Below are positions 47,612 to 57,281 of a stretch of 64,000 nt of DNA, in pieces. Below the pieces are notes generated by a model, which saw nothing but the letters and a program-made list of their open reading frames with translations, searched no databases and had not been told where the DNA came from. A program made the position numbers and the translations under genes. The DNA lies in contig NZ_QQSY01000002.1 of NCBI RefSeq assembly GCF_003351225.1, forward strand, positions 1,065,965-1,129,964, read 5' to 3'. Each line of letters begins with the position of its first letter. The first letter of the stretch is position 1. This DNA comes from Dyella solisilvae. GTDB taxonomy: Bacteria; Pseudomonadota; Gammaproteobacteria; Xanthomonadales; Rhodanobacteraceae.

Positions 47612-48280
47612 TCAGAGCTGGCCCAGCGCCGCCATCGAGGTCGGCTCGCCGCTGCCGATCACCAGGTGATCGAGCACCCGCACCCCCACCAGCTGCAGGG
47701 CATCGCGCAATTCGCGGGTGATCTGACGATCGGCCGCGCTGGGTTCGGCGACTCCGGAGGGGTGGTTGTGGGCAAAGATCACGGCCGAGGCGTTGTGGGC
47801 AAGGCACGCCCGCACCACCTCGCGCGGATGCACGCTCGCGCCGTCCACGGTGCCACGGAACAATTCCTCGAAGGCCAGCACGCGGTGGCGGTTGTCCAGG
47901 TAGAGGCAGCCGAACACTTCGTAGGGCAGGTGGCGCAGGCGGGCGCGCAGGTAGTCGCCGCTGTCGCGCGGGTTGGCCAGGGTGGGGCGCTCGGCCAGTT
48001 GTTCGGCCAGCGCGCGGCGGGCCAGTTCCAGCGCCGCGACCAGGCGGGCCCGCTTGGCCGGGCCGATGCCACGGAGGCTCACGCGGGACGGGTCGGCCAG
48101 CAACGCAGAGAGTCCGCCACGGTTGCCCAACAACTCGCGACCGAGGGCGATGGCGTCCTTGCCGCGCACGCCGCTGCCCAGCAGCACGGCGATCAGCTCG
48201 GCGTCGGACAGGGCGCCGCCGCCCCGGCTCAACAGTTTTTCGCGGGGACGTTCCCCTTCCGGCCATTCACGAATGCTCAT
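47612..48280 (-). CDS. radC: RadC family JAB-domain protein
   Basis: 222 residues. An N-terminal helix-hairpin-helix region ([20 protein letters not shown], then [20 protein letters not shown]) precedes the JAB/MPN metalloprotease-like domain, with the metal-binding HNHPSG in [20 protein letters not shown] and a later Asp ([11 protein letters not shown]). Despite the name, a DNA-repair role is not firmly established. In many proteobacteria it is divergent from coaBC; here a three-gene cassette separates the two. Confidence 0.92.
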   Translation of the reverse strand: MSIREWPEGERPREKLLSRGGGALSDAELIAVLLGSGVRGKDAIALGRELLGNRGGLSALLADPSRVSLRGIGPAKRARLVAALELARRALAEQLAERPTLANPRDSGDYLRARLRHLPYEVFGCLYLDNRHRVLAFEELFRGTVDGASVHPREVVRACLAHNASAVIFAHNHPSGVAEPSAADRQITRELRDALQLVGVRVLDHLVIGSGEPTSMAALGQL

Positions 48281-48386
48281 CCGAACAGGCTGCCGGCGAG
48301 ACGCCTTGCTTGCCCACTCGTCTCCCGCCGCGCTCGGTTGTCCGGCGTGCCGCCGCGGGTCGGCAAGTCGACGCCTGGCAAGGCCG

Positions 48387-49292
48387 TCAGCCGGGGGGCG
48401 GCGGCAGCTGTCGGGCGAATTCCGCGCTGATCCAGTCGATGAAGGCGCGAACCCGGGGCGAGAGCTGGCGACTGTGTGGGTAGAGCACGTAGACCGGGGA
48501 GGGCGCCGGCGGATGGTCGGCCAGCACCTCGACCAGCGCGCCGCTGGCCAGATCCGGCTGCACGCGGTAGCGGGGCACCTGGATCAGGCCCAGGCCCAGG
48601 CGCGCGGCGCCGACGTACATCTCGGCCCCGGCCACGCTCAGCGTGTGCGGCAGGTCGACGTAGCGCAGCTCGCCGCCGACCCGGCACTCCAGTGGCAACA
48701 CGCCGCCCGTGGCTGACGATACGAAGCCGACCATGTGGTGGCCGGCCAGGTCGTCCGGGCTTTGGGGCGTGCCGTGGCGCGCCAGGTAGTCGGGACTGGC
48801 GTAGGTGCCTTCCTCCAGCAGCGCAATGCGTCGGCCGACCATGCGGCTGTCGGCCGGCTGCCCCACCCGCAAGACACAGTCCACGCCCTCCTGGACCAGG
48901 TCGACGTAGCGGTCGCCCTCGCCGATGCGTAGCTGGATGCCCGGATAGCGCGCGAGGAAAGCAGGCAGGCCGGGAAGCATGAAGTGGCGGGCCAGTGTGC
49001 CCTGCACATCCACCCGCAACAGGCCACTGGGCGTGGCGCCGGTGAAGGCGGCCTCGGCTTCCTCGATCTCGGCCAGGATGGCCAGGCAGCGCTGGTAGTA
49101 GGCCTCGCCATCGAGGGTGGGCCGCACCTGGCGCGTGGTGCGCTCCAGCAGGCGCACCTTCAGCCGCGCCTCCAGCGCCTTGACCGCTTCGGTAACGGTG
49201 GAACGTGGGAGTTCCAGGTCCTGCGCGGCCTGGGTGAAGCTGCGTCGCTCCACGATGCGGGCGAACAGGCGCATGGCGTCGACCTTGTCCAC
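48387..49292 (-). CDS. LysR-type transcriptional regulator
   Basis: 301 residues. The N-terminal winged helix (residues 3-62) is typical: [20 protein letters not shown], then [20 protein letters not shown]. The effector domain follows to the end ([40 protein letters not shown]). It belongs to the group often divergent from short-chain dehydrogenases. It is divergent from two SDR genes, and a LysR-type palindrome lies in the 118-base gap, so it probably controls them and itself. Confidence 0.92.
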   Translation of the reverse strand: MDKVDAMRLFARIVERRSFTQAAQDLELPRSTVTEAVKALEARLKVRLLERTTRQVRPTLDGEAYYQRCLAILAEIEEAEAAFTGATPSGLLRVDVQGTLARHFMLPGLPAFLARYPGIQLRIGEGDRYVDLVQEGVDCVLRVGQPADSRMVGRRIALLEEGTYASPDYLARHGTPQSPDDLAGHHMVGFVSSATGGVLPLECRVGGELRYVDLPHTLSVAGAEMYVGAARLGLGLIQVPRYRVQPDLASGALVEVLADHPPAPSPVYVLYPHSRQLSPRVRAFIDWISAEFARQLPPPPG

Positions 49293-49295
49293 GAC

Positions 49296-49318
49296 ATTAT
49301 TCCCGTTATCCGAATAGT
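49296..49318. promoter_or_regulatory. LysR-type operator candidate
   Basis: ATTATTC (49296-49302) and GAATAGT (49312-49318) are inverted copies at six of seven positions with nine bases between, containing the T-N11-A form. It begins four bases before the LysR start codon and lies 92 bases upstream of the first SDR gene. Confidence 0.5.
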
Positions 49319-49410
49319 GTTGCTGGATTTCAGCAGATTATCCGTGACACAGGAAAGTCCATCCTCTCGCTGCCGGCATTGGCGCCGGCTCCCACGAGAG
49401 GAAGCTTCCC

Positions 49411-50151
49411 ATGTCTGCATCCCCATCCAAGGTGGCCATCGTCACCGGCGGCTCGCGCGGCATCGGCGCGGCGGTATCCGAACGGCTGGCGCGCGAAGGC
49501 TTTGTCGTCGTCATCAACTACGCCGGCGACGCCGCTGCGGCCGAATCGCTGGCGCGCAAGATCGAGGCCGGCGGTGGCCGGGCGCTCACCGCACAGGCGG
49601 ACGTCGCTGATCCGGCCGCGGTTCGGCGTTTGTTCGACGCGGCCGAGACCGCCTTCGGCGAGGTTGATGTACTGGTCAACAGCGCCGGGATCATGCATCT
49701 GGCGCCGATAACCGAAGCCGATGACGACCTGTTCGACCGCACCATCGCCGTGAACCTCAAGGGCAGCTTCAACGCCATGCGCGAGGCAGGCAAGCGCCTG
49801 CGCCAAGGCGGTCGCATCATCAACTTCTCCACCAGCATCGTCGGCACCTACCTGCCGACCTACGCGATCTACGCCGCCACCAAGGCCGGTGTGGAAGCGA
49901 TGACCCATGTCATGGCCAAGGAGCTGCGCGGGCGCGGCATCACGGTCAACGCCGTGGCCCCCGGCCCGACCGCCACCGAGCTGTTCCTCAAGGGCAAGTC
50001 GCCCGAGCTGGTGGACCAGCTGGCGCGCGCCGCCCCGCTGGAACGGCTGGGGCAGCCGGAGGATATCGCCAACGTGGTGTCCTTCCTCGCCGGCCCCGAC
50101 GGCGGCTGGGTCAATGGCCAGGTCCTGCGCGCCAATGGCGGTCTGGTCTGA
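49411..50151 (+). CDS. Short-chain dehydrogenase/reductase
   Basis: 246 residues. The SDR fingerprint is complete: VTGGSRGIGAAVSERL (cofactor), VNSAGIM, a serine in FSTSIVGTYLP, YAIYAATKAG (Tyr-x3-Lys) and NAVAPGPTATEL. Cofactor preference is probably NADP(H), given the Arg after the glycine motif. It is divergent from the LysR gene and likely its target. The substrate is unknown. Confidence 0.9.
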   Translation: MSASPSKVAIVTGGSRGIGAAVSERLAREGFVVVINYAGDAAAAESLARKIEAGGGRALTAQADVADPAAVRRLFDAAETAFGEVDVLVNSAGIMHLAPITEADDDLFDRTIAVNLKGSFNAMREAGKRLRQGGRIINFSTSIVGTYLPTYAIYAATKAGVEAMTHVMAKELRGRGITVNAVAPGPTATELFLKGKSPELVDQLARAAPLERLGQPEDIANVVSFLAGPDGGWVNGQVLRANGGLV

Positions 50152-50204
50152 ATGTTTGCTTCAGGCGCCGCCCTCGCGTGGCGTCGATGTTTCCGGAGAC
50201 TTCC

Positions 50205-51104
50205 ATGAACGAGATCATCGTCATTACGGGCGCTTCCAGCGGATTCGGCCTGATGGCTGCGCGCGCCCTGGCCCACGCCGGCCATACCGTTTATGCGGGC
50301 ATGCGCGACACCGCGGGGCGTAATGCGCCGCGCGCCCAGGAACTGCACGCCTATGCGCAACGGCACGGTGTCGACCTGCGCGCCATCGAGATGGATGTGG
50401 CGGACCAGGCCTCGGTCGATGCCGCCATCGCCCATATCGTGGCCGCGCATGACCGGTTGGACGTGGTGGTGCACAACGCCGGCCACATGGCCTACGGGCC
50501 GGCCGAGGCCTTCACGCCCGAGCAGTTCGCCGCGCTTTACGACGTCAACGTGCTTGGTACCCAGCGTGTGAACCGCGCCGCGTTGCCGCATCTGCGCCGG
50601 CAGGGGCGTGGCCTCCTGCTGTGGGTGTCCTCCAGCAGCACCCGTGGCGGCACGCCGCCCTACCTCGCGCCTTACTTCGCGGCCAAGGCGGGCATGGATG
50701 CGCTGGCGGTGAGCTATGCCGGCGAGCTGGCGCGCTGGGGCATCGAGACGTCGATCTTGGTGCCCGGCGCGTTCACCCAGGGCACCAACCATTTCTTGCA
50801 TGCCGGCGCCCCTGCGGACGAGGCGGTGGCGAAGGCCTACGCCGAGGGCCCCACGGCCGATCTGGCCGAGGTGGCGCTGAAGGGACTGGCGGCGCTGGAA
50901 CCGGCCGACGCCGACCCGCAGTCAGTCGCCGAGGCCATTGTGGCCGTGGTGCAGGCGCCGTTCGGGCGGCGGCCGTTCCGCGTGCATGTCGATCCCTCGC
51001 AGGATGGCGCCGAGGTCGTCAACCGCATGGCCGATCGGGTGCGGGCGGAGCTGCTGCGCCGTATCGGGCTGGACGATGTGCTGCATCCCCGCGTCACGGC
51101 CTGA
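50205..51104 (+). CDS. Short-chain dehydrogenase/reductase
   Basis: 299 residues; the ATG at 50205 has GGAG seven bases upstream and is preferred to two earlier in-frame ATGs (50178, 50187). The cofactor motif is ITGASSGFGLMAARAL, followed by VVHNAGHMAYG, SSSSTRGG (catalytic Ser) and APYFAAKAGMD (Tyr-x3-Lys). It has an extended C-terminus relative to the first SDR. It follows that gene by 53 bases and the two likely share a transcript; substrates are unknown. Confidence 0.9.
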   Translation: MNEIIVITGASSGFGLMAARALAHAGHTVYAGMRDTAGRNAPRAQELHAYAQRHGVDLRAIEMDVADQASVDAAIAHIVAAHDRLDVVVHNAGHMAYGPAEAFTPEQFAALYDVNVLGTQRVNRAALPHLRRQGRGLLLWVSSSSTRGGTPPYLAPYFAAKAGMDALAVSYAGELARWGIETSILVPGAFTQGTNHFLHAGAPADEAVAKAYAEGPTADLAEVALKGLAALEPADADPQSVAEAIVAVVQAPFGRRPFRVHVDPSQDGAEVVNRMADRVRAELLRRIGLDDVLHPRVTA

Positions 51105-51188
51105 GCCCGCCGCCTGCGAGCATTGAGCCGAGCCATACTGGCGATTCCGGTAAGCTACCCAGCCAAACGGTTGTCAGGCCCAAACACC

Positions 51189-52394
51189 ATGAGTCTTGCC
51201 CAACGCCGCATCCTGCTGGGCGTGTCCGGCGGCATCGCCGCCTACAAGTCCTGTGAGCTGGTCCGCCGGCTGCGCGACCTCGGCGCCGAGGTGCGCGTCG
51301 TGATGACGGAAGGCGCCACGCATTTTGTCAGCGCCACCACCTTCCAGGCCCTGTCCGGCCAGCCGGTGCGCACCAGCCTGTGGGATGCGGAAGCCGAAGC
51401 GGCCATGGGCCATATCGAGCTGGCGCGTTGGGCCGAACGCATCCTGATCGCCCCCGCCAGCGCCGACCTGATCGCGCGCCTGGCGCACGGCTTCGCCAAC
51501 GACCTGCTGACCACGGTCTGCCTGGCCAGCGCGGCGCCGCTCTATGTCGCCCCGGCGATGAACCAGCAGATGTGGGCCCATCCTGCGGTGCAGGCCAACG
51601 TCGATACCTTGCGCCAGCGTGGCGTGTACCTGCTGGGGCCCGCTTCCGGCGACCAGGCCTGCGGCGACATCGGCTCGGGCCGGATGCTCGAACCGATGGA
51701 GCTGCGCGAAGCGTTGGCGGCCTCGTTCGGCAAGCCGGTGCTGCGCGGCCTGAAGGTGGTGGTCAGCGCCGGGCCGACCTACGAAGACATCGATCCGGTG
51801 CGCTTCATCGGCAACCGCAGCTCCGGCCGCATGGGCTTCGCCGTGGCCGAGGCCGCCGCGCAGGCGGGGGCCGAGGTCACCCTGGTGGCCGGCCCGGTGA
51901 GCCTGGCCACCCCGCAGGGCGTCGGGCGTCGCGTCGACGTGCGCAGCGCCGCCCAGATGCGCGATGCGGTGGTGGACGCCACCGCCGGCGCCGACATCTA
52001 TATCGCCGCCGCGGCAGTGGGCGACTATCGCCCGGCGCAGGTAGCCGATCACAAGCTCAAGAAGCACGACGGCGCCGCGCTGGAACTCAGCCTGGCCGAA
52101 AATCCCGACATCCTGGCCACGCTGGCTGCGCAAACCGTGCGCCCCTTCTTGGTCGGCTTCGCCGCGGAAACGCATGATGTCGAGCGTTATGCGCGCGACA
52201 AACTCAAGCGCAAGGGACTGGACATGATCGCCGCCAACCAGGTCGGCGGCGGCCTCGGCTTCGAGGCTGCCGACAACGCGCTCACCTTGTATGGTCCCGA
52301 GGGAGCCATCGAGCTGCCGCGCGCCTCCAAGACGGAGCTGGCGCACCAGCTGGTCGCGAGGATCGCCGAGCGTTACCAGGCGGTGCGCGGATGA
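51189..52394 (+). CDS. coaBC: Bifunctional phosphopantothenoylcysteine decarboxylase/synthase
   Basis: 401 residues from ATG at 51189. The CoaC half has the flavin/His region [34 protein letters not shown], the PAMNQQMW substrate motif and the Cys-containing flap [15 protein letters not shown]. The CoaB half starts near residue 185 ([20 protein letters not shown]) and has NRSSGRMG and KLKKHDG. Together they make 4'-phosphopantetheine from 4'-phosphopantothenate for coenzyme A. It overlaps dut by four bases. Confidence 0.95.
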   Translation: MSLAQRRILLGVSGGIAAYKSCELVRRLRDLGAEVRVVMTEGATHFVSATTFQALSGQPVRTSLWDAEAEAAMGHIELARWAERILIAPASADLIARLAHGFANDLLTTVCLASAAPLYVAPAMNQQMWAHPAVQANVDTLRQRGVYLLGPASGDQACGDIGSGRMLEPMELREALAASFGKPVLRGLKVVVSAGPTYEDIDPVRFIGNRSSGRMGFAVAEAAAQAGAEVTLVAGPVSLATPQGVGRRVDVRSAAQMRDAVVDATAGADIYIAAAAVGDYRPAQVADHKLKKHDGAALELSLAENPDILATLAAQTVRPFLVGFAAETHDVERYARDKLKRKGLDMIAANQVGGGLGFEAADNALTLYGPEGAIELPRASKTELAHQLVARIAERYQAVRG

Positions 52395-52846
52395 TCGAGG
52401 TAGAGCTGAAGATCCTCGACCCCCGCCTGGGCGACACCATCGAATTGCCACAACCGGCCACCGCCGGCAGCGCGGGCATGGACCTGCGCGCCGCCATCGA
52501 GGCGCCGCTGACCCTGCAGCCGGGCGAGAGTGCGCTGGTGCCCAGCGGCATGGCGATCCATATCGGCGATCCGGGCTGGTGCGCGCTGATCGTGCCGCGC
52601 TCAGGCCTGGGCCATAAGCATGGGCTGGTGATGGGCAACCTGGTCGGCGTGATCGACGCGGACTACCAGGGCCCGCTGATGATTTCGTGCTGGAACCGCG
52701 GCTCGCAGCCGTACACCATCGCAGTAGGCGATCGCGTCGCCCAGCTGCTGCTGGTGCCGGTGGCGCAGGCGCGGCTGAAGGTGGTCAAGGAGTTCGCGCC
52801 GTCGCAGAGGGGCGAGGGCGGTTTTGGATCGACCGGGGTCAATTAG
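52391..52846 (+). CDS. dut: Deoxyuridine 5'-triphosphate nucleotidohydrolase
   Basis: 151 residues, the usual length of trimeric dUTPases. All five motifs are present: [45 protein letters not shown] and the C-terminal GEGGFGSTG. It hydrolyses dUTP to dUMP, protecting DNA and feeding dTMP synthesis. The ATGA overlap with coaBC shows translational coupling; algC follows 67 bases on. Confidence 0.96.
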   Translation: MIEVELKILDPRLGDTIELPQPATAGSAGMDLRAAIEAPLTLQPGESALVPSGMAIHIGDPGWCALIVPRSGLGHKHGLVMGNLVGVIDADYQGPLMISCWNRGSQPYTIAVGDRVAQLLLVPVAQARLKVVKEFAPSQRGEGGFGSTGVN

Positions 52847-52913
52847 GCGCGCCGGACGGGCGCAATCGGCGCCCGATACCGTGCGACATGAACTTCCTGT
52901 TTGGGGACAGGGC

Positions 52914-55229
52914 ATGGTGAAGATCAGCTTGGGCGGGCGGCCGTCCTTGGCAAGCATCGATTGGCAGCGACTGCTGCCGCTGGTGGTGGGCACCCTGCTG
53001 GTGCTCGCGGGCGTGTTTTGCCTCTGGCAGACCTGGCAGATCGTCGACGAGGGCAACGCCGCCGGGCGAGTGCATGCGGCGCAGAGGCAGGCCGTCGAGG
53101 CCGTGAGGGCGGAGATCGCACATAAGCGGGGGCAGGTGGAGGCCGCGGTAAGCGCCACGGATCCAGTCGCGCTGGTCGCCGACCCCGCGCAGGGCGCCGC
53201 CACGCTGCGCCCGCTGATTCCCCAAGCCTTGGCGGTGGATATTTACAGCGGCAGTCTCGATGAAGTGCTTCATGCGAATTTCCGTGCCTTCGGTTACGGC
53301 AAGGCAGCGCAACTGATGGCGGCGCAGTCAGCCGACGGCAAACCGTTGGCGCAGACTGTCCCAGATAGCCGCGGCGGCCGAGTGCTCAGCGTGGTGGCGC
53401 CAGTCGGGTCGGCCGCGCATCCCCAAGCCTGGGTGTGGGCGGCGCTGCCGTTCGCACCGGTGGAGGCAAGTTTCAAATTGATTTCACCCGAAGGCGGTCG
53501 ACTTGAGCTGCGCCAGGGCGATGACCGTGGCGACCTCCGGTTGCTGGCGACGGGCAGTGCTTCGGCCGTACGCGAGTCCACGGGTGTACCGGTGGAAGGT
53601 ACGACTCTGAGCGTGGTGGCGGCCCTGCCGCAGGCCTACATCGTACTGCCCCGCCAGTGGGCGTTGACCGGACTGCTGGGATTGCTCGGCATCGGCGGCG
53701 GCGTGTACCTGTTCTGGCTGCGCGCCCATCCCCGGCGCCAGCAAGCGGCCGCGGACGAGCCGGTGTTCTCCGAGCTGCTGGCGAACCCGCCCGAACCGGA
53801 GCAGCCCGCCGCCCCACCGCGCCGGGTGGCGGCGCCTCCCGCCCCTGTCACGGTGGATCCGTCCATCTTCCGCGCCTACGACGTGCGCGGCGTAGTCGGC
53901 AAGACGCTGACCAAGGACGTGGCCCGCCTGCTTGGACAGGCCATCGGTACGTTGATGCGGGAGAAGGGCCTGCTGGAAACCGTAGTGGGCCGCGATGGCC
54001 GCCTGTCCGGGCCGGAACTGGCCGGCGCCCTGGCAGACGGCCTGCGCGAAGCCGGCGTCGATGTCATCGACGTGGGCGCGGTTCCCACCCCTGTGGTGTA
54101 TTTCGCGGCCTACCGCTTCAACACCGGCTGCGGTGTGGCGGTCACCGGCAGCCACAATCCGCCGGACTACAACGGCTTCAAGATCGTCGTGGGTGGCGAG
54201 ACCTTGTCCGAGGGGGCCATCCAGGATCTGTACGAACGCATCAGCAGCGGCAAGCTCGAGCGCGGCGGCAAAGGCAACCTGCGGCACGTGGACGTGCTGC
54301 CCGACTACATCGAACGCATCACCTCCGACGTGCAGGCCGAGCGCCGCCTCAAGGTGGTGGTCGATTGCGGCAATGGCATCGCGGGCGCCGTGGCGCCACA
54401 GGTGCTCGAGGGCATCGGCTGCGAGGTGATCCCGCTCTACTGCGACGTGGATGGAGCCTTCCCCAACCATCACCCCGATCCGTCCGACCCGCACAATCTG
54501 GAAGACCTCATCTTTGCGGTGAAGCAGACCGGCGCCGATCTCGGCGTGGCTTTCGACGGCGACGGCGACCGCCTGGGCGTAGTCACCCGGGAAGGCGAAA
54601 TCATCTTCCCCGATCGAACCCTGATGCTGTTTGCGCGCGACGTGCTGTCGCGCCAGCCGGGCGCCACCATCATCTATGACGTGAAATGCACCGGCCATCT
54701 GAAGGGCGAGATCCTCGACGCCGGCGGCAGCCCGATGATGTGGCGCACCGGCCACTCGCTGATCAAGGCCAAGATGCGCCAGACCGGCGCCGAATTGGCC
54801 GGTGAGATGAGCGGCCACTTCTTCTTCAAGGAGCGCTGGTACGGTTTCGACGACGGCATCTACGCCAGCGCGCGCCTGATGGAAATCCTCGCGGGCGACC
54901 TGGAAGAACGCAGCCCGGAAGAGATCTTCGCCAGCTGCCCCAAGGGCGTGTCCACGCCGGAGCTGAAGGTGGAGATGGCCGAGGGCGCGCATTACCGCTT
55001 CATCGAGGCGTTCCGCCAGAAGGCCCACTTCGGCGACGCCACGCTCACCACCATCGATGGTGTGCGCGCCGACTGGCCGGATGGCTGGGGCCTGGTGCGT
55101 CCCTCCAACACCACGCCGATCCTGGTGCTGCGCTTCGATGCGGACAACGAGCCGGCGCTCCAGCGCATCCAGCAACTTTTCCGTCAGCAATTGCGTGCGG
55201 TCGATCCCGCACTGAAGCTGCCGTTCTGA
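52914..55229 (+). CDS. algC: Membrane-anchored phosphomannomutase/phosphoglucomutase
   Basis: 771 residues from ATG at 52914. The N-terminal third has two membrane helices, near residues 18-40 (LLPLVVGTLLVLAGVFC) and 240-265 (ALTGLLGLLGIGGGVYLFWL), enclosing a periplasmic domain of about 200 residues. A Pro/Ala linker then leads to the catalytic domain: phosphoserine loop VTGSHNPPDYNG, metal loop AFDGDGDRLG, sugar loop GEMSGHFFF and phosphate-binding RPSNTTPILVLRF. It makes mannose-1-P or glucose-1-P for LPS and exopolysaccharide. The membrane extension, known in related species, may couple a periplasmic signal to sugar synthesis (inference). Confidence 0.93.
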   Translation: MVKISLGGRPSLASIDWQRLLPLVVGTLLVLAGVFCLWQTWQIVDEGNAAGRVHAAQRQAVEAVRAEIAHKRGQVEAAVSATDPVALVADPAQGAATLRPLIPQALAVDIYSGSLDEVLHANFRAFGYGKAAQLMAAQSADGKPLAQTVPDSRGGRVLSVVAPVGSAAHPQAWVWAALPFAPVEASFKLISPEGGRLELRQGDDRGDLRLLATGSASAVRESTGVPVEGTTLSVVAALPQAYIVLPRQWALTGLLGLLGIGGGVYLFWLRAHPRRQQAAADEPVFSELLANPPEPEQPAAPPRRVAAPPAPVTVDPSIFRAYDVRGVVGKTLTKDVARLLGQAIGTLMREKGLLETVVGRDGRLSGPELAGALADGLREAGVDVIDVGAVPTPVVYFAAYRFNTGCGVAVTGSHNPPDYNGFKIVVGGETLSEGAIQDLYERISSGKLERGGKGNLRHVDVLPDYIERITSDVQAERRLKVVVDCGNGIAGAVAPQVLEGIGCEVIPLYCDVDGAFPNHHPDPSDPHNLEDLIFAVKQTGADLGVAFDGDGDRLGVVTREGEIIFPDRTLMLFARDVLSRQPGATIIYDVKCTGHLKGEILDAGGSPMMWRTGHSLIKAKMRQTGAELAGEMSGHFFFKERWYGFDDGIYASARLMEILAGDLEERSPEEIFASCPKGVSTPELKVEMAEGAHYRFIEAFRQKAHFGDATLTTIDGVRADWPDGWGLVRPSNTTPILVLRFDADNEPALQRIQQLFRQQLRAVDPALKLPF

Positions 55230-55234
55230 AAATG

Positions 55235-55259
55235 AAAACCCCGGTGTGACCGGGGTTTT
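55235..55259 (+). terminator. Intrinsic terminator after algC
   Basis: AAAACCCCGG (55235-55244) and CCGGGGTTTT (55250-55259) are exact inverted copies with a TGTGA loop, six bases past the algC stop. With its flanking A- and T-runs it could also stop leftward transcription of the DUF4124 gene. Confidence 0.9.
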
Positions 55260-55314
55260 GGGTGAGCGCCGGCCCATGGGCCAGCGCGTTGTTCGAGCCG
55301 CAGAGTTGCTTTGC

Positions 55315-55956
55315 TTACTGCGCCTTGGCCTGTGCAGCCTTCAGTTCGCGATAGCGCTGAAGGTCCTGCTCATTTTTCTTGGCGGCGGCATCCCGCGCGC
55401 TCTCTTCCCGGTCGAGCAGGCTGCGCTGGTGGGACACCACGTCGCGCTGCTTGGCGATGCTGTCGTTGAGGAACTTGGGTACCGGCTGTTTGGCCCGCTC
55501 AAGGTCGCCGGCGCGCGTCAGCAGGTCGGTGAGCGCTTTCTCCTGGGTCCGGAGATTGGCGCGCGTGGTCTCGATCTGTTGATCGATGTGGTCCAGGTTC
55601 TGCTGCAACGAGATCTTGTAAGCATCCTCAGTGGGATAGGCAGACAGGACCTGAGAATCCTGGCGCTTGCGCTCCAGCTCCGCCTTATCCTGCGCAGCCT
55701 GCCGCTCGGCCGCCTTCTGCGCGGCGGCGCGTTCCTCCGGACTGAGCTGGCGATCGACATGCTGCACCACCAGACCGCGGTCATTGACCAAGTCATAGCC
55801 GAATTTCATGGCATCCGACGTCAGGCTGTCGCTGTAATGCGGCAGGCCGCTGGCATCTGTCCAACGATAACGATAGCTGGGCTGCTTGGTCTGGGCCTGC
55901 ACCTGCACGCCGGTCGCCATCGCCAGCACGGCGACGGCAAAAATCGTTTTACGCAT
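55315..55956 (-). CDS. DUF4124-domain exported protein
   Basis: 213 residues from ATG at 55956, with GGGGGA seven bases upstream. A signal peptide (MRKTIFAVAVLAMATGVQVQ) precedes the DUF4124 motif YRYRWTDASGLPHYSDSLTS. The remaining two thirds are a charged coiled coil (ERAAAQKAAERQAAQDKAEL, LDHIDQQIETTRANLRTQEK). It probably acts in the envelope; the biochemical role of DUF4124 is unknown. It converges with algC. Confidence 0.85.
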   Translation of the reverse strand: MRKTIFAVAVLAMATGVQVQAQTKQPSYRYRWTDASGLPHYSDSLTSDAMKFGYDLVNDRGLVVQHVDRQLSPEERAAAQKAAERQAAQDKAELERKRQDSQVLSAYPTEDAYKISLQQNLDHIDQQIETTRANLRTQEKALTDLLTRAGDLERAKQPVPKFLNDSIAKQRDVVSHQRSLLDREESARDAAAKKNEQDLQRYRELKAAQAKAQ

Positions 55957-56067
55957 CAACAAATCCCCCTTGTCGGCCGAGTATAGCCGGCGCCGCGGCG
56001 ATGCCCTAAACGTTGCCATGCCCAGCCTGTCGCCAATGTGACCGGTATCGCCAACGCTGCCCGGCGA

Positions 56068-56715
56068 TCAGCCGCCGACGCCGTACTGCTGGCGATAGGC
56101 CAGCAGGCGCGCATGCTCGCTGGCGAGCTCGGGGCGCTCGCCAGCATACGACAGCACATCACCCAGGCTGGTGATGGCGATCACCGGAATGCCGAACTCG
56201 GCCGTCACCTCCTGCGCCGCCGACAGCGCGCTCTGGCCGCGCTCCTGGCGATCGAGCGCGATCAGCACGCCGGCCGGGGTGGCGCCCTGCGCGCGGATCA
56301 GCGCGAGCGACTCGCGCACTGCCGTGCCGGCGGTCATCACATCGTCCACGATCAGCACGCGGCCCTTGAGCGGTGCGCCGACCAGCACGCCGCCTTCGCC
56401 GTGGTCCTTGGCCTCCTTGCGGTTGTACGCCCAAGGCAGGTCGCGGCCATGCCGGTCGGCCAGCGCGATGGCGGTGGCGGCGGCCAGGGCGATGCCCTTG
56501 TAGGCCGGGCCGAACAACATGTCGACCTCAATGCCCGAATGCACCACCGCTTCTGCGTAGGCGCGACCCAGCTGGGCCAGCGCGGCGCCCGAATCGATCC
56601 GGCCCATGTTGAAGAAATACGGGCTCTGGCGACCGGACTTGAGGGTGAAGTCGCCAAAGCGCAGCACTTCGCGCTGCAGGGTGAGTTCGATGAAATCGCG
56701 CTGGTAGTCGTGCAC
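56068..56715 (-). CDS. pyrE: Orotate phosphoribosyltransferase PyrE
   Basis: 215 residues from GTG at 56713-56715 ([20 protein letters not shown]), preceded by AGAAGAA. The PRTase PRPP loop is [20 protein letters not shown], and the orotate-binding N-terminus has [16 protein letters not shown]. The catalytic Lys loop appears as [14 protein letters not shown]. It joins orotate to PRPP in pyrimidine synthesis. The GNAT gene precedes it by 23 bases on the same strand. Confidence 0.95.
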   Translation of the reverse strand: MHDYQRDFIELTLQREVLRFGDFTLKSGRQSPYFFNMGRIDSGAALAQLGRAYAEAVVHSGIEVDMLFGPAYKGIALAAATAIALADRHGRDLPWAYNRKEAKDHGEGGVLVGAPLKGRVLIVDDVMTAGTAVRESLALIRAQGATPAGVLIALDRQERGQSALSAAQEVTAEFGIPVIAITSLGDVLSYAGERPELASEHARLLAYRQQYGVGG

Positions 56716-56738
56716 GGCGGTTCTTCTCTTGATCGGAT

Positions 56739-57236
56739 TCAACGGGGCAGGGCGCACAGCATGAGGTACTGCGGCCCGGAACGCCCGCCATGGTACAGCC
56801 CGCCGGTCTCCCGGAAGCCGGCGCGCAGATAAAGCGCCAGACCCGGCGCGTTGCGCAGGTTCACGGTGAGGGCCACGTCGCGCGCCATCGGATGGCGCAG
56901 CGCCATGTCGCGCATGGCGGCCATCAGCGCCAGCCGGCCCAGTCCACGGCCTTGCCAGCGCGCATCAATGAAGAACGAGCGCAGTCCCAGCGTGGGGTGC
57001 TCGAAGTCGACGCCGGCGAGCGTGCGGGCGTGCTTTTCCACGCGATAGAAACCAATGGGCTCGCCATCGCAAAGGACAGCCATGGGCTCGCTGCCTTCGC
57101 AGCTCTCGGCGTCGGCCAGTGAATCGGCGACGCGGCCGACGAAGGCGTATTGCTCGTCGTGAACGCCAAGCGCGAGCAAGGCCGGACGAAGCGGCGCATC
57201 CACGGGTACGACCTGGATGTCAGGGCGGTCAGTCAT
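56739..57236 (-). CDS. GNAT family N-acetyltransferase
   Basis: 165 residues from ATG at 57236; the 313 codons of open frame upstream are antisense to xth and not coding. The acetyl-CoA loop is [20 protein letters not shown] (RxxGxG), and [20 protein letters not shown] is the usual C-terminal helix-strand. The substrate is unknown. It lies 23 bases upstream of pyrE and is probably cotranscribed with it, and is divergent from xth by 45 bases. Confidence 0.85.
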   Translation of the reverse strand: MTDRPDIQVVPVDAPLRPALLALGVHDEQYAFVGRVADSLADAESCEGSEPMAVLCDGEPIGFYRVEKHARTLAGVDFEHPTLGLRSFFIDARWQGRGLGRLALMAAMRDMALRHPMARDVALTVNLRNAPGLALYLRAGFRETGGLYHGGRSGPQYLMLCALPR

Positions 57237-57281
57237 GATTGCTATGATGGCCCATCCAACGGAAGCTAGGGCGCCCCTGAC

